From Aphidius gifuensis (lineage: Eukaryota; Arthropoda; Insecta; Hymenoptera; Braconidae): DNA of 64,000 nt. This document shows, piece by piece, positions 1 to 11,400 of the stretch. Location of the stretch: contig NC_057788.1 of NCBI RefSeq assembly GCF_014905175.1, positions 9,548,001 through 9,612,000 of the forward strand. Reading direction: 5' to 3'. Made by a program: the position numbers and the translations under genes. Every line of letters begins with the position of its first letter. The first letter of the stretch is position 1. The notes under the pieces are model-generated. The model made no database searches and was not told where the DNA came from. It was given only the letters and a program-made list of their open reading frames with translations.

Positions 1-274
1 TTGTAAAATTTTCAACTTTAATATCAACAGCATTATCTAATTGTTGTCCACCACGTTGTTGAGTTTGACTTTGTGATGCTGTAAAATTTGAATCCAAGTC
101 ACTATGTCCCTGTCCACCAAGTTTTGTCATTTTTTCAACTGTCTGTTCATATTCCTGCTTTTTCTTCATTTTTTTCTTTTCCTTATGGGACATTTTTTTA
201 ACACCTGCATCATCAACAGACATGTCTGTTAATTTTTCAGTAACAGTATCCATTTGTTTATCTGCTTTTGGCAT
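1..274 (-). CDS. ABCF1: ABCF1, first coding exon (partial, runs off left edge)
   Basis: The minus-strand frame opens with ATG at 274-272 and stays open to base 1, giving 91 residues. It contains the lysine-rich segment MSHKEKKKMKKKQEYE (about residues 33-48). After it come GGQGHSDLDSNFTASQS and, at the edge, AVDIKVENFT. Order and wording match the region just before the first ABC domain of ABCF1, whose human form reads LSKKEKKKLKKQMEYE then ASDIKLEKFS. ABCF1 is an ABC-F ATPase without membrane segments that binds ribosomes and eIF2 and acts in translation initiation. The insect N-terminus here is short compared with the long acidic vertebrate one. Both ATPase domains would lie left of the window. 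It is divergent from AK8. The family call is confident; completeness cannot be judged. Confidence 0.9.
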   Translation of the reverse strand, partial: MPKADKQMDTVTEKLTDMSVDDAGVKKMSHKEKKKMKKKQEYEQTVEKMTKLGGQGHSDLDSNFTASQSQTQQRGGQQLDNAVDIKVENFT

Positions 275-831
275 ATTGAACTATTTAAATAAACTTTCTT
301 TATCTCATGAATTCATTAATTTCTGGATTAATGACTTTTACTTTAGACTACTTTAGACAGCTCCAGACACTCGTGATAAAAATGTGTGCATATGTCTCAT
401 GTTGATGATGGTTAGAAACTCCAACATGGCCGGTTCATTGGAATGTCAAATATAATTTTTATTTTTTTTATTTTCATAGCCCCTTGATAACAGCGACTGC
501 TAAAATTAACGTGTCATTTAAAGATTGTGCAATTAAAAAAATTAAGGGTTTCATTTTCTTGGCAAGTAAATAATTAATTTTTTATTTATGTTATTTAAAT
601 TTTTCGAAATAATAAATTGAGCTTTGTCATTGGTTGATAGATGCCAACAACAATCACCGCCATTAATTTATTATTTTATTATAATTACACAAGATGGTGC
701 CACTGAAACCTCTCTTGCTTGTCGAAAAGAAAAGAGAAAAAAAAAAATATTAAAGAATCGCTCTTTGATGGTTAAATATTTTGATTGCAGTCTCTGTTTT
801 TATTGCTGCATCACCTGTAAAAAAATAAAAT
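275..831. promoter_or_regulatory. divergent intergenic region between ABCF1 and AK8
   Basis: This 557-bp gap separates the two divergent start codons, so both promoters and 5' leaders must lie here. It is AT-rich, with a somewhat less AT-rich patch at about 340-440. I see no convincing TATA box and no RFX X-box of the usual spacing. A loose GTTG..CAAC pairing at 634-649 has an eight-base gap instead of six. No coding sequence is visible: the open frame across 624-848 is a shadow that overlaps the AK8 start in another frame. Confidence 0.6.
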
Positions 832-2999
832 ATGTTAGGATCTGTTGATGCCACAAAAAAACCATTGAGAATTCCACCAAGATTTATTCCTTACATGGAA
901 AAACACGGAATTTATGAATTATTTTATGTAATTATATTTTATTTTAAAAGTTAAAATAATTTTTATTAATTATAAATTTTTTTAATTAGGAAATTGCTGA
1001 ACAATTAATTATCAAAAAACCAGATGATCATTTATTGTACATAAAACAATGTCTAAAACACGCATCAAGGTCAAGAGATTCTCCAAGAATCATCATTTTT
1101 TCTCCACCAAATTTCGGTAAAAAAAAAAAAAAATAAAATACAACTTAATAATAATAACAACAAAGCAATTATTTTTTGATAATTTTCATGTTAATATTGA
1201 TATATAAAAAAAAAAAAAATAATAAATTAGATAAACACCTACTAGCTGAATACCTGGAAAAAAAATTAAACATAAAATGTATACGTGAAGATACATCAGA
1301 AACACCTGATTCAACTGATAAAATTTTCGAGAATATAAAAATAAAATTAAAGGCCCTTTACACTCAAGAATCTGGATGGTTATTTATTGGTAAAATTAAA
1401 TTTATAAACTCTCAATTAATAATGAGTTTTGATATAAATAATTTGTAAGAAAAATTAAATATTTTCATTAAATTTTCATGAAAATAATAACGAGAATTTA
1501 CATATATTTAAATAAAAGAAACAGGAACAAAATTAATAATTAAATTAAAATAAAATTTCAGACTTTCCTCGGACTGCATTAGAGGCAAGAATATTTCAAC
1601 GAGCTGGTATACTGCCCACCCATGTGGTAGAAATAATTTGTACTGATGAACCAAGTGAATCAAATTATTCATCACTCGATAATTCAACAAGTTCAAAAAC
1701 AAATTCATCTATATTTATAAATAATACACATGAAGAATCATCTTACGAAATGGAAATTCATGGACTTCGTGATGCTTATGCCAATAAACTTATTGTGAGT
1801 CATCATTTAATTATTTTACTTGATTCATTTTGATCATGTCAATTAAAGTCACTTGTATAAAAAAAAATTACTACTGCTTTAAAAATATTCTTTAAAGTAT
1901 TTATCATTTTAAATAGACTGTTAAAACAACTGGTAAAACTTTGGAAGAAATTGGAAATGAAATAATAATATTATCAAAAATAAGAAAAAAAATATCACCA
2001 TTTATTAATTATCGTATATTATTAATTGCTCCAAGAGGATCTGGACATAGATACATTGCAAAATATTTATCAAATAAATATAAACTTGAATATATTGATT
2101 TTGATTATCTTTTAGAACAAAATAATATTCAAAATTCAACATTAGGTGATAAACTTAGATCTCTAAAATGTCATTGGAGTAATCGTCCAGAGCCTGCTGT
2201 GAGAATCAAAGTAATTGAGGTAAAAATAAATATTTAAAAAATAAAAATAACCCATGCAGAGAGAGTAATATACTTGAATTCAATTTTTAAATAAATATAT
2301 TTATTTTAATTTTTTTTTTTTAGAATAAATTATTAAGTCATGAGTGCTTAAAAAAAGGATGGATATTAGTTGGTTATCCTATAAATGTTAAAGATTTTCA
2401 AATGTTGGATTTACTTCCAACTGTGCCAAACAGGTTTAATAACATCATTGAGTAAAATGATTCATTTTTAATATTTAAATATTTGACATTTTTTTTTTAA
2501 ATTTTATTTTATTCTATTAGAGTTATAATTTTGTCTATCGATGAGGCAATCTGTAGAAAACGAGTGTTATCTAAACTACTTGGAAATGATGATCAAAAGT
2601 ATTTGAATTTTGACATTGAAAAAGTTCATTTAAATGAGCACTATTTAAAAGCCAAACGAGATGTAAGTTGTTGTTGTTATTAATGTTGAAATTATATTTA
2701 TTTATTTATTTATTTATAAAATATAGTTGAAAGAATATTTTGAAAATATTAAAATGTTGATGGATTATGTGGGCAAGTCAGCAGCGATTGTTGATGCTGG
2801 AATTGATGATTTAATTAAGGTCAAAGACATGGTTGATTCTTGTTTAGCTAGAGCTCCTCCATTTTCACAACAACGTATTCGTAAATCGAAATGTAAAATT
2901 AAACCAGAAGATGTAGAATATGAACCAGATGATCCTCTTGATTTGACTGAAATTGTCAAACAAATTCAAATATCTGAATCATTAATTTCATTAATTTAA
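832..2999 (+). CDS. AK8: adenylate kinase 8-like protein (AK8), complete, 8 exons
   Basis: Exons are 832-927, 990-1116, 1231-1389, 1562-1794, 1917-2219, 2324-2433, 2521-2662 and 2727-2999. All junctions are GT-AG, phases close, and the product is 480 aa (human AK8 is 479). The N-terminus reads DATKKPLRIPPRFIPYMEKH, the AK8 signature around RIPP. Two tandem adenylate-kinase-like domains follow. The first nucleotide loop is SPPNFDKH (about residues 70-77) where the family has GPPxSGKT. The second is APRGSGHR (243-250), with His249 in place of the catalytic Lys. FPRTALEARIFQRAG matches the substrate-side helix of domain 1, and KKGWILVGYP matches that of domain 2. In vertebrates AK8 phosphorylates AMP/CMP and is found in cilia and sperm. 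With both P-loops degenerate this one may not be an active kinase. The start was chosen because it is the only in-frame ATG giving the conserved N-terminus. The 62-172 bp introns are typical of insects. Confidence 0.88.
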
Positions 3000-3218
3000 A
3001 TTATCATCTTCGTTGTGAAATATTTTTATATTTTCAATCCAATTTGATAATTCGATCTTTAAATTGTGGGTATCAAAGTGCATTTTTAAATATATACTTT
3101 CGTAAATTTTATAATTTTTTATAACAATTTCATTGTATTTCTGTGAATTAACAATTTTATTTTATAAATTATGGGTTTTTTTTTTTACTTGAAAAATTAG
3201 AAAAAGTAGCTAATAAAA
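3000..3218. other. tail-to-tail overlap of AK8 and coiled-coil gene 3' ends
   Basis: The stop codons of the two convergent genes are only 219 bp apart. The nearest AATAAA after the AK8 stop is 3212-3217, directly beside the stop codon of the minus-strand gene (3219-3221). A minus-strand AATAAA lies at 3156-3161. If these are the signals used, AK8 cleavage would fall inside the coding sequence of the opposite gene, so the two transcripts would overlap antisense. Poly(A) use is inferred from the hexamers only. Confidence 0.45.
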
Positions 3219-3848
3219 TTATAACGGTACTTGAATTTCATCATTCGTGGGAATCATAATTTTATTATGTACCATGTAGGCTATATTTTTAATAATATTA
3301 TTATATTTTTTAATTATTTCGATAACATATGTCCATCGTTTGAATTCAATGTCTTTAATATCTTGACGAAATTTATTTATTTTATTTTTTTCTATCAACA
3401 TTAAATTGTTAAATTGTTTATTTATTTTTCGACAACCTTCGTTGGTGTATCTTGAATACTAAATAACAGAAAAATTTATTAAATCAATCATTTGATTATG
3501 ATATTTATTTATTAATAATTTCTAATTAATTTACATCGGTTAGAAAATTTTTTTTAATTATTTCAATGTCATCTCGTAGCTTATTAATATCAAATTTAAT
3601 ATTAATAATACAATTTTTTAATTTATCATTAATATTTTCTTGAATTTTTTCCAATTCATCGTTCATTTTTTCACATGCATTTTCATACATGTGTTTTTTT
3701 TTTTCTAATAATTTTTCTACAACAACTGATTGCTTCGAAATACTCTCTGTAATAAATTTTAAATAATTATTTTAAAAAATATTTTATGCTATCAAATTAA
3801 ATTACCAAAATTTGAAGAAACTGATTTTATATTTTCATAATTATTCAT
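3219..3848 (-). CDS. unrecognised small coiled-coil protein, 3 exons
   Basis: Minus-strand exons are 3848-3806, 3746-3535 and 3458-3219, with GT-AG introns of 59 and 76 bp. Phases close and give a 164-aa product starting MNNYENIKSVSSNF and ending DEIQVPL before TAA. It is Lys/Glu/Asn/Ile-rich and probably almost all helical: residues about 25-85 (KLLEKKKHMYENACEKMNDE and onward) have heptad-like spacing. A second helical block contains FKRWTYVIEIIKKYNNIIK. There is no signal peptide, membrane segment or catalytic motif. I do not recognise the family. It sits 88 bp downstream of ODAD3 on the same strand and tail-to-tail with AK8, so a role in the axoneme or sperm is a reasonable guess from context only. 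Clean introns and intact phase argue for a real gene. Confidence 0.7.
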
Positions 3849-3935
3849 TTTATATAATTTAATATAAATTTTACAAAATTTGTTTATTTTTTTAATAAAA
3901 AACAAAAGACAATAATATAATTTTTATAATAAAAT

Positions 3936-6900
3936 TTATCTTCTAAAATTGAATCCTTTACGACGACTTTTCGTATCAACAAGTAGTTGAGCCTGTCTCT
4001 TGAGAATACTTCTAGTTGGTACTTCATCTTCGTCTTCTGATAAAACTGCTTGACCAGCAGGTGTTGGTGCACCAGGAAAACGTGGAAAAAGTGGTTTATC
4101 ATTTGTAACAATAATTTTTTCTGTATCAGTTTTTGATCCAATTGAAGCTATATCAAGTTTATCAACTGCCATATCATCAATCCAATCCAAATATTTTTCT
4201 TCACCACCCATCAAATCAATAGTTACATTAATTTTTTCTCCAACAATTTTTAAAAGTACCTGAGGATCAGCCACTAATTCATCTGATAATTTTTCACAAT
4301 TATCTGTTTCACCATTAAACTGAAAAATAAATAAATAAATAATCAAGTGAGAAAAGCTTTTTGTTTCTTCTTCTTCTTCTTCATCTTCTTCTTCATATAT
4401 ATCTTAACAAATATTTAAATATATTTTAATGAAAAATATTTTAACATGTTTGACTTTACTTTCAGTGTTTCAATATCTTTAAACTTGATAAAAACAAATA
4501 AGAAATAAAAAAATAAATAAACAAAAATAACGTTTACTTTGTTTTATATATTTTTTTTTTATGATATGTCGACAAAATAAAGGTGCTAAAATAGTTGAGG
4601 GGTATATATATACAAGTTAATGTTGAAAGATGAAAATAACAGTTAGACAAGTTTGCAAAGAGATTGAATAAGATGGGGGAGAGACAAGAAGGCAAGGTAA
4701 CTCCGCCTTTAACATGATGAAATAATAAATTCTTGTCTGTACTTTGTTCATCGTGCAATCTACACCATCAATGAACGTTGTCTCCACACTATTATCAGTA
4801 TCGATACTGACTCAATTAGCTGTATTACATGTTTCAGCAATTAGACACACGCTTAGAAAACTTAATGGGTGGTTCGAAATATATTTTTGTAATTTAAATA
4901 TTTACATTTTTTAGATATTTTTTTTTTAATTACTTACCATAAACATATTGCAAAATTTTTTGAGTGCTTTGGTTATATCATTTAAAATTTCTCGTGTTTT
5001 ATCATTTTTTATTTCGGCATTACTTTGACGTTGCAGTTCATTTTTAGTTTTTTTATTAAATTTTAATAATTCCTCAGCATTTCTAAAATTTAATTTTTCT
5101 ATTAGAATATATAATTTCGAAATTTTTTTTTCGATTAAATACTTACTCATCAGCATTTTTTGTTTCTGAAAATTTAAGCATTTCAATTTCAGCATTTAAT
5201 TTTTGACGTTGTTTTTCAAGTAACATTTTTTCATCCTCAGTTGTTGTACGCATTTTTTGTAGTTTTTCTTTAGTTGCAAGTTGTCCCAAAAAACGATCAA
5301 GTACATCATCTGTTTTTGTAACACCAGTTGCAATACGAAGTTTTATAAATGCATCTTCTAAATTAGTCATACCATTTTTTGATTGTCCAGCACAATTATT
5401 ATCATTGCTTGGATCAATTTTTTCGGTAGCATCAAAATCATCATCACGTTGTTGAATTTTCATTGATGGAAATATTAATCTTTCAAGTCTTTCTAGTTCT
5501 AATCTACGATCTTCAACTCTTTGTCGATAATCAAGTATAACATTTTCATGCTCTTTACTTTTATTCATTGCATCAATTTCTTGTTTTGTTAATGTTTCTC
5601 TTGTTAAATCTCTCAATTCAATTGCTTCATTTTTAACACTCTTGATAAATCAATATATTAATTAATTATATATTTCTTTTATACAAATTAATCATGTCAT
5701 ACCTGTAACTGTTGTATTTCCAATTCTTGATCTTTAATATTTTCTTCAAGATTTTTTAATGACGACACATAAAATGCTGCATCTGATTTTAAACTTGCTC
5801 TAACTGATCTATATTTTTTTCTCACTGTATCAGCTTCCATTTGCATTACACTAACACGATGTAAATGATTTTCCAAACTAATTATTTTCTATTGCAAAAA
5901 AACAAAACATTTTTTTTTTTTTATTTATTAATAGATATATTACTATCAAATTATTTTTTTTTTTGTAACTTATTTTACCAAACACATATCTTACTATGAG
6001 GCTAAACCTTTTTAAGAGGAATTTCAAATTTTTTCTCAATAATTTTGTGGCTTCTTCCATTAACTAGCTCCTCGTATTCATTTAATAATTTTGCTAATTT
6101 TTCTTGTTGCTAAAATAGTAATTAAAATACAAATATAAATTTTATTTTTATAATATTTTATAACACTCACCTTGTCACTTTCATATTTAACAAGATCAAG
6201 TTTTTTTCTTAATCGAATGCTGTCTTCGTCGATCCTGTTAATAGCCTCTTCAAGACCTCGTTTTTTAACACAAACTGATGATTCTCTACTCGTTTGAACA
6301 ACTTTTTCTGCTGCTTCTTCATTCTTGCAAAAAAAAAAAAAAACAATTATTAATAACAAAAAAAATAATAATCAATATGTTTTTTAACATGTCTTACATT
6401 TTTTTCTTTGCAATATTTTATCTGCAATAATTTAATACTTTTTTTTAAATTTAAAATTTTATCTGAACTCTCACGTTTTTTAGCATCACATTCTTCAAAA
6501 TTAGCTTTTCTCTGTCCCTCTAAAAATACACTCAATAAAATCATCATGTTTAATTTATTTTTTCCATCAAGTATTTAAAAAAAAATAATAAAATATTATT
6601 CTATAAATTCTTTGTAACGAAAAACGGTAATACTTGTGCATATAGTAGTTTGTAAAATCGTAAAATTTGACCTCCAACTGGGGTCCAGTTAGTGGCTGAA
6701 TTAGCAACATTGCTCATTCAGTGGTCATTCGTGACGATTTTAAATGCACATATAATGTAAAAAATAAAAAAACCATTAAACACAGAGTAAAAATAATAAA
6801 TATATTTATGAATGTAATAAATGTAAATTATAATTTAAACTAAAATAAATTTTCGCAACAACTTACCAGAAAGTTGTATTTTTTTTTTAATTTCAATAAT

Positions 6901-6960
6901 TTTTTTATTTAATATTGTTAATTTATTATCTTGATTCTCAGTAACAAGTGGATCAGCCAT
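3936..6960 (-). CDS. ODAD3: outer dynein arm docking complex subunit 3 (ODAD3/CCDC151), complete, 8 exons
   Basis: Minus-strand exons are 6960-6867, 6519-6398, 6323-6171, 6109-6008, 5888-5703, 5640-5147, 5082-4938 and 4319-3936. Phases close and the product is 559 aa (human 595). Residues near 32-40 read EGQRKANFE, like the family's EGDRKAFFE. A long coiled coil follows. The segment AFIKLRIATGVTKTDDVLDR, continuing FLGQLATKEKLQ in exon 6, matches the conserved CCDC151 motif around ATG-V-(F)L-Q. The acidic C-terminus EDEDEVPTRSILKRQAQLL matches the vertebrate [20 protein letters not shown]. ODAD3 is part of the complex that anchors outer dynein arms to axonemal doublets; in insects that means sperm flagella and chordotonal cilia. 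The last intron (4320-4937) holds a TTC microsatellite. The start codon is the first in-frame ATG, with an RFX-like site 106 bp further upstream. Confidence 0.9.
4365..4394. repeat. (TTC)n microsatellite in last ODAD3 intron
   Basis: About ten TTC units with one CAT interruption lie close to the acceptor-side exon of ODAD3. In the transcript this is a purine-rich GAA tract inside the intron. Confidence 0.85.
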
Positions 6961-7065
6961 ATTTATTTATCTATTTTTTTTCTTATTAAAAATAAAATTG
7001 TCTATTACTTGTCTATAGATATATCATTCAAGTAATTCATTCCAAGTATTGATGTAACTTTAAAA

Positions 7066-7079
7066 GTTGTCTTGACAAC
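7066..7079. promoter_or_regulatory. candidate RFX X-box upstream of ODAD3
   Basis: The sequence GTTGTCTTGACAAC is a perfect 6+2+6 palindrome. The RFX X-box of ciliary genes is GTTRCC-N2-GGYAAC; this site differs by one C-to-T change in each half. It lies 106 bp upstream of the ODAD3 ATG, within the usual distance. ODAD3 is a ciliary gene, so the match makes biological sense. The call rests on one motif seen by eye. Confidence 0.55.
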
Positions 7080-8211
7080 AATGTTTGATCGAGACTCATT
7101 CTTTCCCTTATATAACCCATCTAATGACGACAAGTTTAAATAATAAAAAATAACAATTTAAAAATATATAAAAAAAAAATACATGATTTCAATCGTGTCA
7201 ATTTATGCGGTTGATGTACGACCCGGGATTAATTAGTAAAGCACTCGTGTAGTCATCATCATCTTGAATGTTTGTTGTTACAATATGATAAGGTTAACGG
7301 CTTCATTAATAACAACTAATGACTATCGTGATGCTCATATTATATTCTCTTATTGTTAACGCAAATCATTCATTAAATTCTCATTTATATTTTTCAAATA
7401 AAACCAAGATTAATTACATATTAATAAAAAGAAAAAAACAAATTACATAAAGCTAGTTTGAAAAATTTTACAATAAATATTCAAACATATTTGTATTCGT
7501 TAGTTGACATGAAAATTTTTAATCCTTTCATTAAAATAAATCATATTTAATCAGTGTTATTTAATTTTTCAAAAAAATAACATTAAATAGATGAAGATTT
7601 TACGAATGAAAAATTGAAAATATATAGAATCTAAAAAAAGAAAAAAAAAAACAAGTTTGATTATAGTTTATCCAAGCTGATCGCACACACGGTAGTTTTA
7701 GTAGTGTACGCATTCAAAAAAAAGTAACATCTGTTGTCTGTCTCAAAGCTCCACCACACCCCTTGAAAAGCAAAAAAAAAAAATTTTCAAATTCCCCGAT
7801 GTGAATTTAAATAGACATGTGTGCGTGTGTGCATATTGGGTCCTGTATGCCCCGAAGATTTTTTAAAAGCCGTTGCACACATATAATTTCTAACTGCAGC
7901 TGTTTTCCATTGTATCTCATTCTCCATTGGTCAATAGCATCAGCCATTTTGTAATGCGCATTAATACACAAGCCGGTAGACAAATGCGTGCGCAACTGGA
8001 ACTACTTTCAGCGCGTTAAGGGGAACAATAGCTATCCAGACGTGTTTAGTGCGCGACAGTGTTCGTATATATATATTTTTAAAACCGCGTGTTTTTGTTT
8101 TGTTTATTTTTTTATATATCATTAACTTTGTGTGTATATTAATTACAAACAATAATTAATAAAAAAAGTAATAAAATTTTTCGAAAAGGATAACAAGGAT
8201 TAAATAAATTC

Positions 8212-8237
8212 TGTGTTTGTGTTTGTGTGTGTGTGTG
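8212..8237. repeat. TG-rich microsatellite in Notch 5' leader region
   Basis: An imperfect TG/TTTG run ending in an unbroken TG stretch, about 250 bp before the Notch ATG and inside the presumed 5' UTR. Confidence 0.8.
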
Positions 8238-8483
8238 AAAGGAAAAAAAAAAAGAAGGATCAGTGGAGAAGGGAGAAAATAGTAAATACTCGATTGTCAG
8301 TTGTTTGATTATTTTTTTGCTCAACAATTTATTAAAGTAATAATTAATTTATATTAAAATAATATCAAATGACGAATTTTGAGGCATTTCGTTGCCACGG
8401 TGTGCCCGGGGTTTAATATGTGTCTGTGTTATTATTAATATTTATAAATAATATAATTTTTGTGCTGAAAATAAATAATTATC

Positions 8484-11400
8484 ATGGAACGACGTTTGAA
8501 TTATTTGGATTACACACTCTTAACGAGTTTTGTTTTAATTATACTCGTATCAACAATAACAACAGTTTCTGGTGTGTATTATTTTTTATTTATTTAACAT
8601 TTTTTTTTAGACGTTTTAAATTAATATTTAGACGCTGCTGCTAGGCAACAGGTCTACTTAATTATGACGCCGGCGCATTTATTTAATAACGCTTTTTTAT
8701 ATTGCTTGGATAATTTTTAAAATTTTTTTTTTTTATACCAAGAATTAAAAGGTTGTTTTTTTTTTCTACCTTTTTTTTTTTTTTTAAACATTTTGGAGCA
8801 TTAGTATTCCCTTGACGTCGACATTGCTGATGTTTTTGTGATGCACGTTCTAAAAACATTGACCCCCTCGAGACCGGCTGCTCCTTCTTCTTGCTCCTTT
8901 TCATTTCAGCCTCTTTTTTTTTTTTTTTTTTTTTTCTCTTTATACTCACAAGGGAATTTGTTTTTTTTTCCATTAATCCGAATATATATATTTTTTTCAC
9001 CTGAATAAGTAAATTAAAAAGAAAATATTTAAAAAAAAAATTTTGTTTTTTCTTTTCGAGTAATTTTATAATCTCCCGCTTTATTTTTGGAAAAAAATTT
9101 TTTATTATTATTAAAATAATGATAATTTGGGTTTTATTTATAATTTACAATTTATTTTATTTAAATAATTATGTTTTTTTGTAGTTATTATTTGAATATA
9201 TGGCAACAGTGGTTCACAAAATGTGTTATGTCAAAGTTGATGTACACTGAAGGACAGGTGTCCAACCCCACTTTCCAGGAAGCGCGTCTTTTCCCTCTCA
9301 TATGTAATGCGAGTGTGTTTAATGCACAACGTCGTTATTTCGTTATTCCAACACACTCCCCTGAAATCTTTTTCAACCGGATGTCAAAAAAAAAAAATAT
9401 TAAAAATTTTCTTATCTTGTACTCATAAGATGAAAAATTAAATAAAAAAAACACACTCTTTCCCCTTGATTGACAAATTGCTCAATAAATTTCAATATTT
9501 AATTAACCTAATTATTAATTAATAAAACAATAACCCAAAATAATAATAAAAAATTACTGGAAAATCTAAAACAAAAAAAGATTTCGAAATTTCGATTCTT
9601 CGATTTCGATTATTTCGAAATGTCTCTCCCTCATTTCTACGATAAAAACACATATAAATAATTGTTAAAATTCATTAAAAATATACACAAATTAAAGATA
9701 ATATATATATCTAAATAATCATGATATAATATCATGTTAAATTGTTTGTATATATTCGTCAAATAAAAATTAAAAAGAAAATAAAAAAACAGATCATTTA
9801 ATTGCAATTCGTGCGGACATAAATGCACATGCAATAGATATACATGTACACAAATTCATACACATAACATTTGATGATAATAATGTATATATATAATTTT
9901 TGTATGAAGTAAAAAAAAAAATAATAAAAAAAAAAAGAATCATGGGTTACATGGTGTGGTGGTAGCTAACCGCTCCCGAGACTAGTTTCAAGTGATCTCT
10001 CTTGCATCTTTCTTTATTTAGTTATTTTCATTATTATTATTATTTTTTATTTACTTCATAGGCACTCTGAATAGATGTATATATATATTTATATATATAA
10101 TATTAAATGGTCTCTGGGTGGCGTTTTGCCTCTTACGTTCTCAGGCTTTCTCTTGACTCCTTAGAAAACTATTCCTTCTTGCCGCCCTGTATGTATCAGA
10201 AGTGCTTTCACACGAGACAAAATTCTAGATGACAATGATGATGGTGATAGTAATGATGATGACAAGACGCGTGCTGTATGTTTAAATACACACACACACA
10301 CACTCAGTCATTATTATTTTTTCCATTCAATTTTAATTTCATTCATGATATTCAAAAATTTTTTCTATGAAGAAAATTGATGACATGTCATTTTTATGTT
10401 AGAAATTCATTTAAATTCTTTTAGTTTATTTCTTTTATTTTTTTTTACTATGGTGATCCATCATTTGTACAGTAATTGCAAGTATATATTTTTGAAAAAA
10501 AAATAATTATATTAACTTGAAATAAAGTCGTTGAATTGCATGTATTTAATATGAAAATATATAACATAAATTAATTTGACTTGATGATGATGCTGGTGTG
10601 TTGTTTTTTTTTCGAAAATTTCATTTTTTTTATTTTTAACCGGTTATTTTCTAGTTTTATTTGGAGGTAAAATATATATGTGATATTGATAAATTTATTT
10701 TCTATTAGTCGTATTAAATCAATCAGTTGATAAATTATTAAAATTAATTAATGGAAAAAAAAAAAGATAATGAATTAATAAATTATAAAATCATTAAAAT
10801 ATATGACTTTTTTATTTTTTTTTTCAAAGTTTAATAGCATTTTTACAAGATGATAAAATTTTTATCAATTCAATCTGTTGTTTTCCTTGAAAAATATGTT
10901 CATTAAAAAAATATATTTTAAAAATTTTCAAGTGTTAATAATAAATACAAGGTTAATTGACTTTTTTAAATCTTTTTTTTTTCGATTATTAACTGGAATT
11001 ACTTGCAAATTATTATTGATATTTAATTTATAATTATTTACATTAATAAAAAATAAATAAATGAGTATAATCAAATAGATATTTACAATGTATATAAAGG
11101 TAATACTGTTGATCTGTGAAAATGGACGATGAGGCAAGAAAAGGACCAGTATCTCGCGGCATCTGTTAACTAAAAGGGCATGATCTTGAAGTCTGCCACG
11201 ACCCCGTCCTTCATTTGATTCATCTTATTTATTTTATTTTATTTATAAATATTTTTTTTTTTTATTTATTTCATCCATATATGCACTCTCACACATTTAA
11301 ATTCATCCATCTTGTTTCTCAAATTGAAGTTTTTCTCTGCGTTGATGATGAGAAAAAAAATAAGTCACAACAACAACAAAAATTTATAAAACAAAAAAAA

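Larger units (their letters stand above)
6961..8483. promoter_or_regulatory. divergent region ODAD3 / Notch, including Notch 5' leader
   Basis: No coding sequence is visible. The ODAD3 promoter must occupy the left part. On the right, the stretch 7990-8060 is noticeably richer in G+C than its surroundings (GCGCGTTAAGG, GTGCGCGACAG). It is followed by an AT-rich leader up to the Notch ATG at 8484, which suggests that Notch transcription starts near 8040-8060. A second G+C patch (8390-8412) lies in the leader. A TG microsatellite lies at 8212-8237. The transcription start is inferred from composition only. Confidence 0.5.

Noticed and set aside
634..649. RFX X-box upstream of AK8
   Set aside because: Half-sites GTTG and CAAC are eight bases apart; the X-box needs six, and the inner bases do not match.
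9950..10015. tRNA-like stretch (TGGTGGTAGCTAACCGCTCC)
   Set aside because: No matching acceptor stem, B box or anticodon arm could be formed. No tRNA or rRNA found anywhere in the window.
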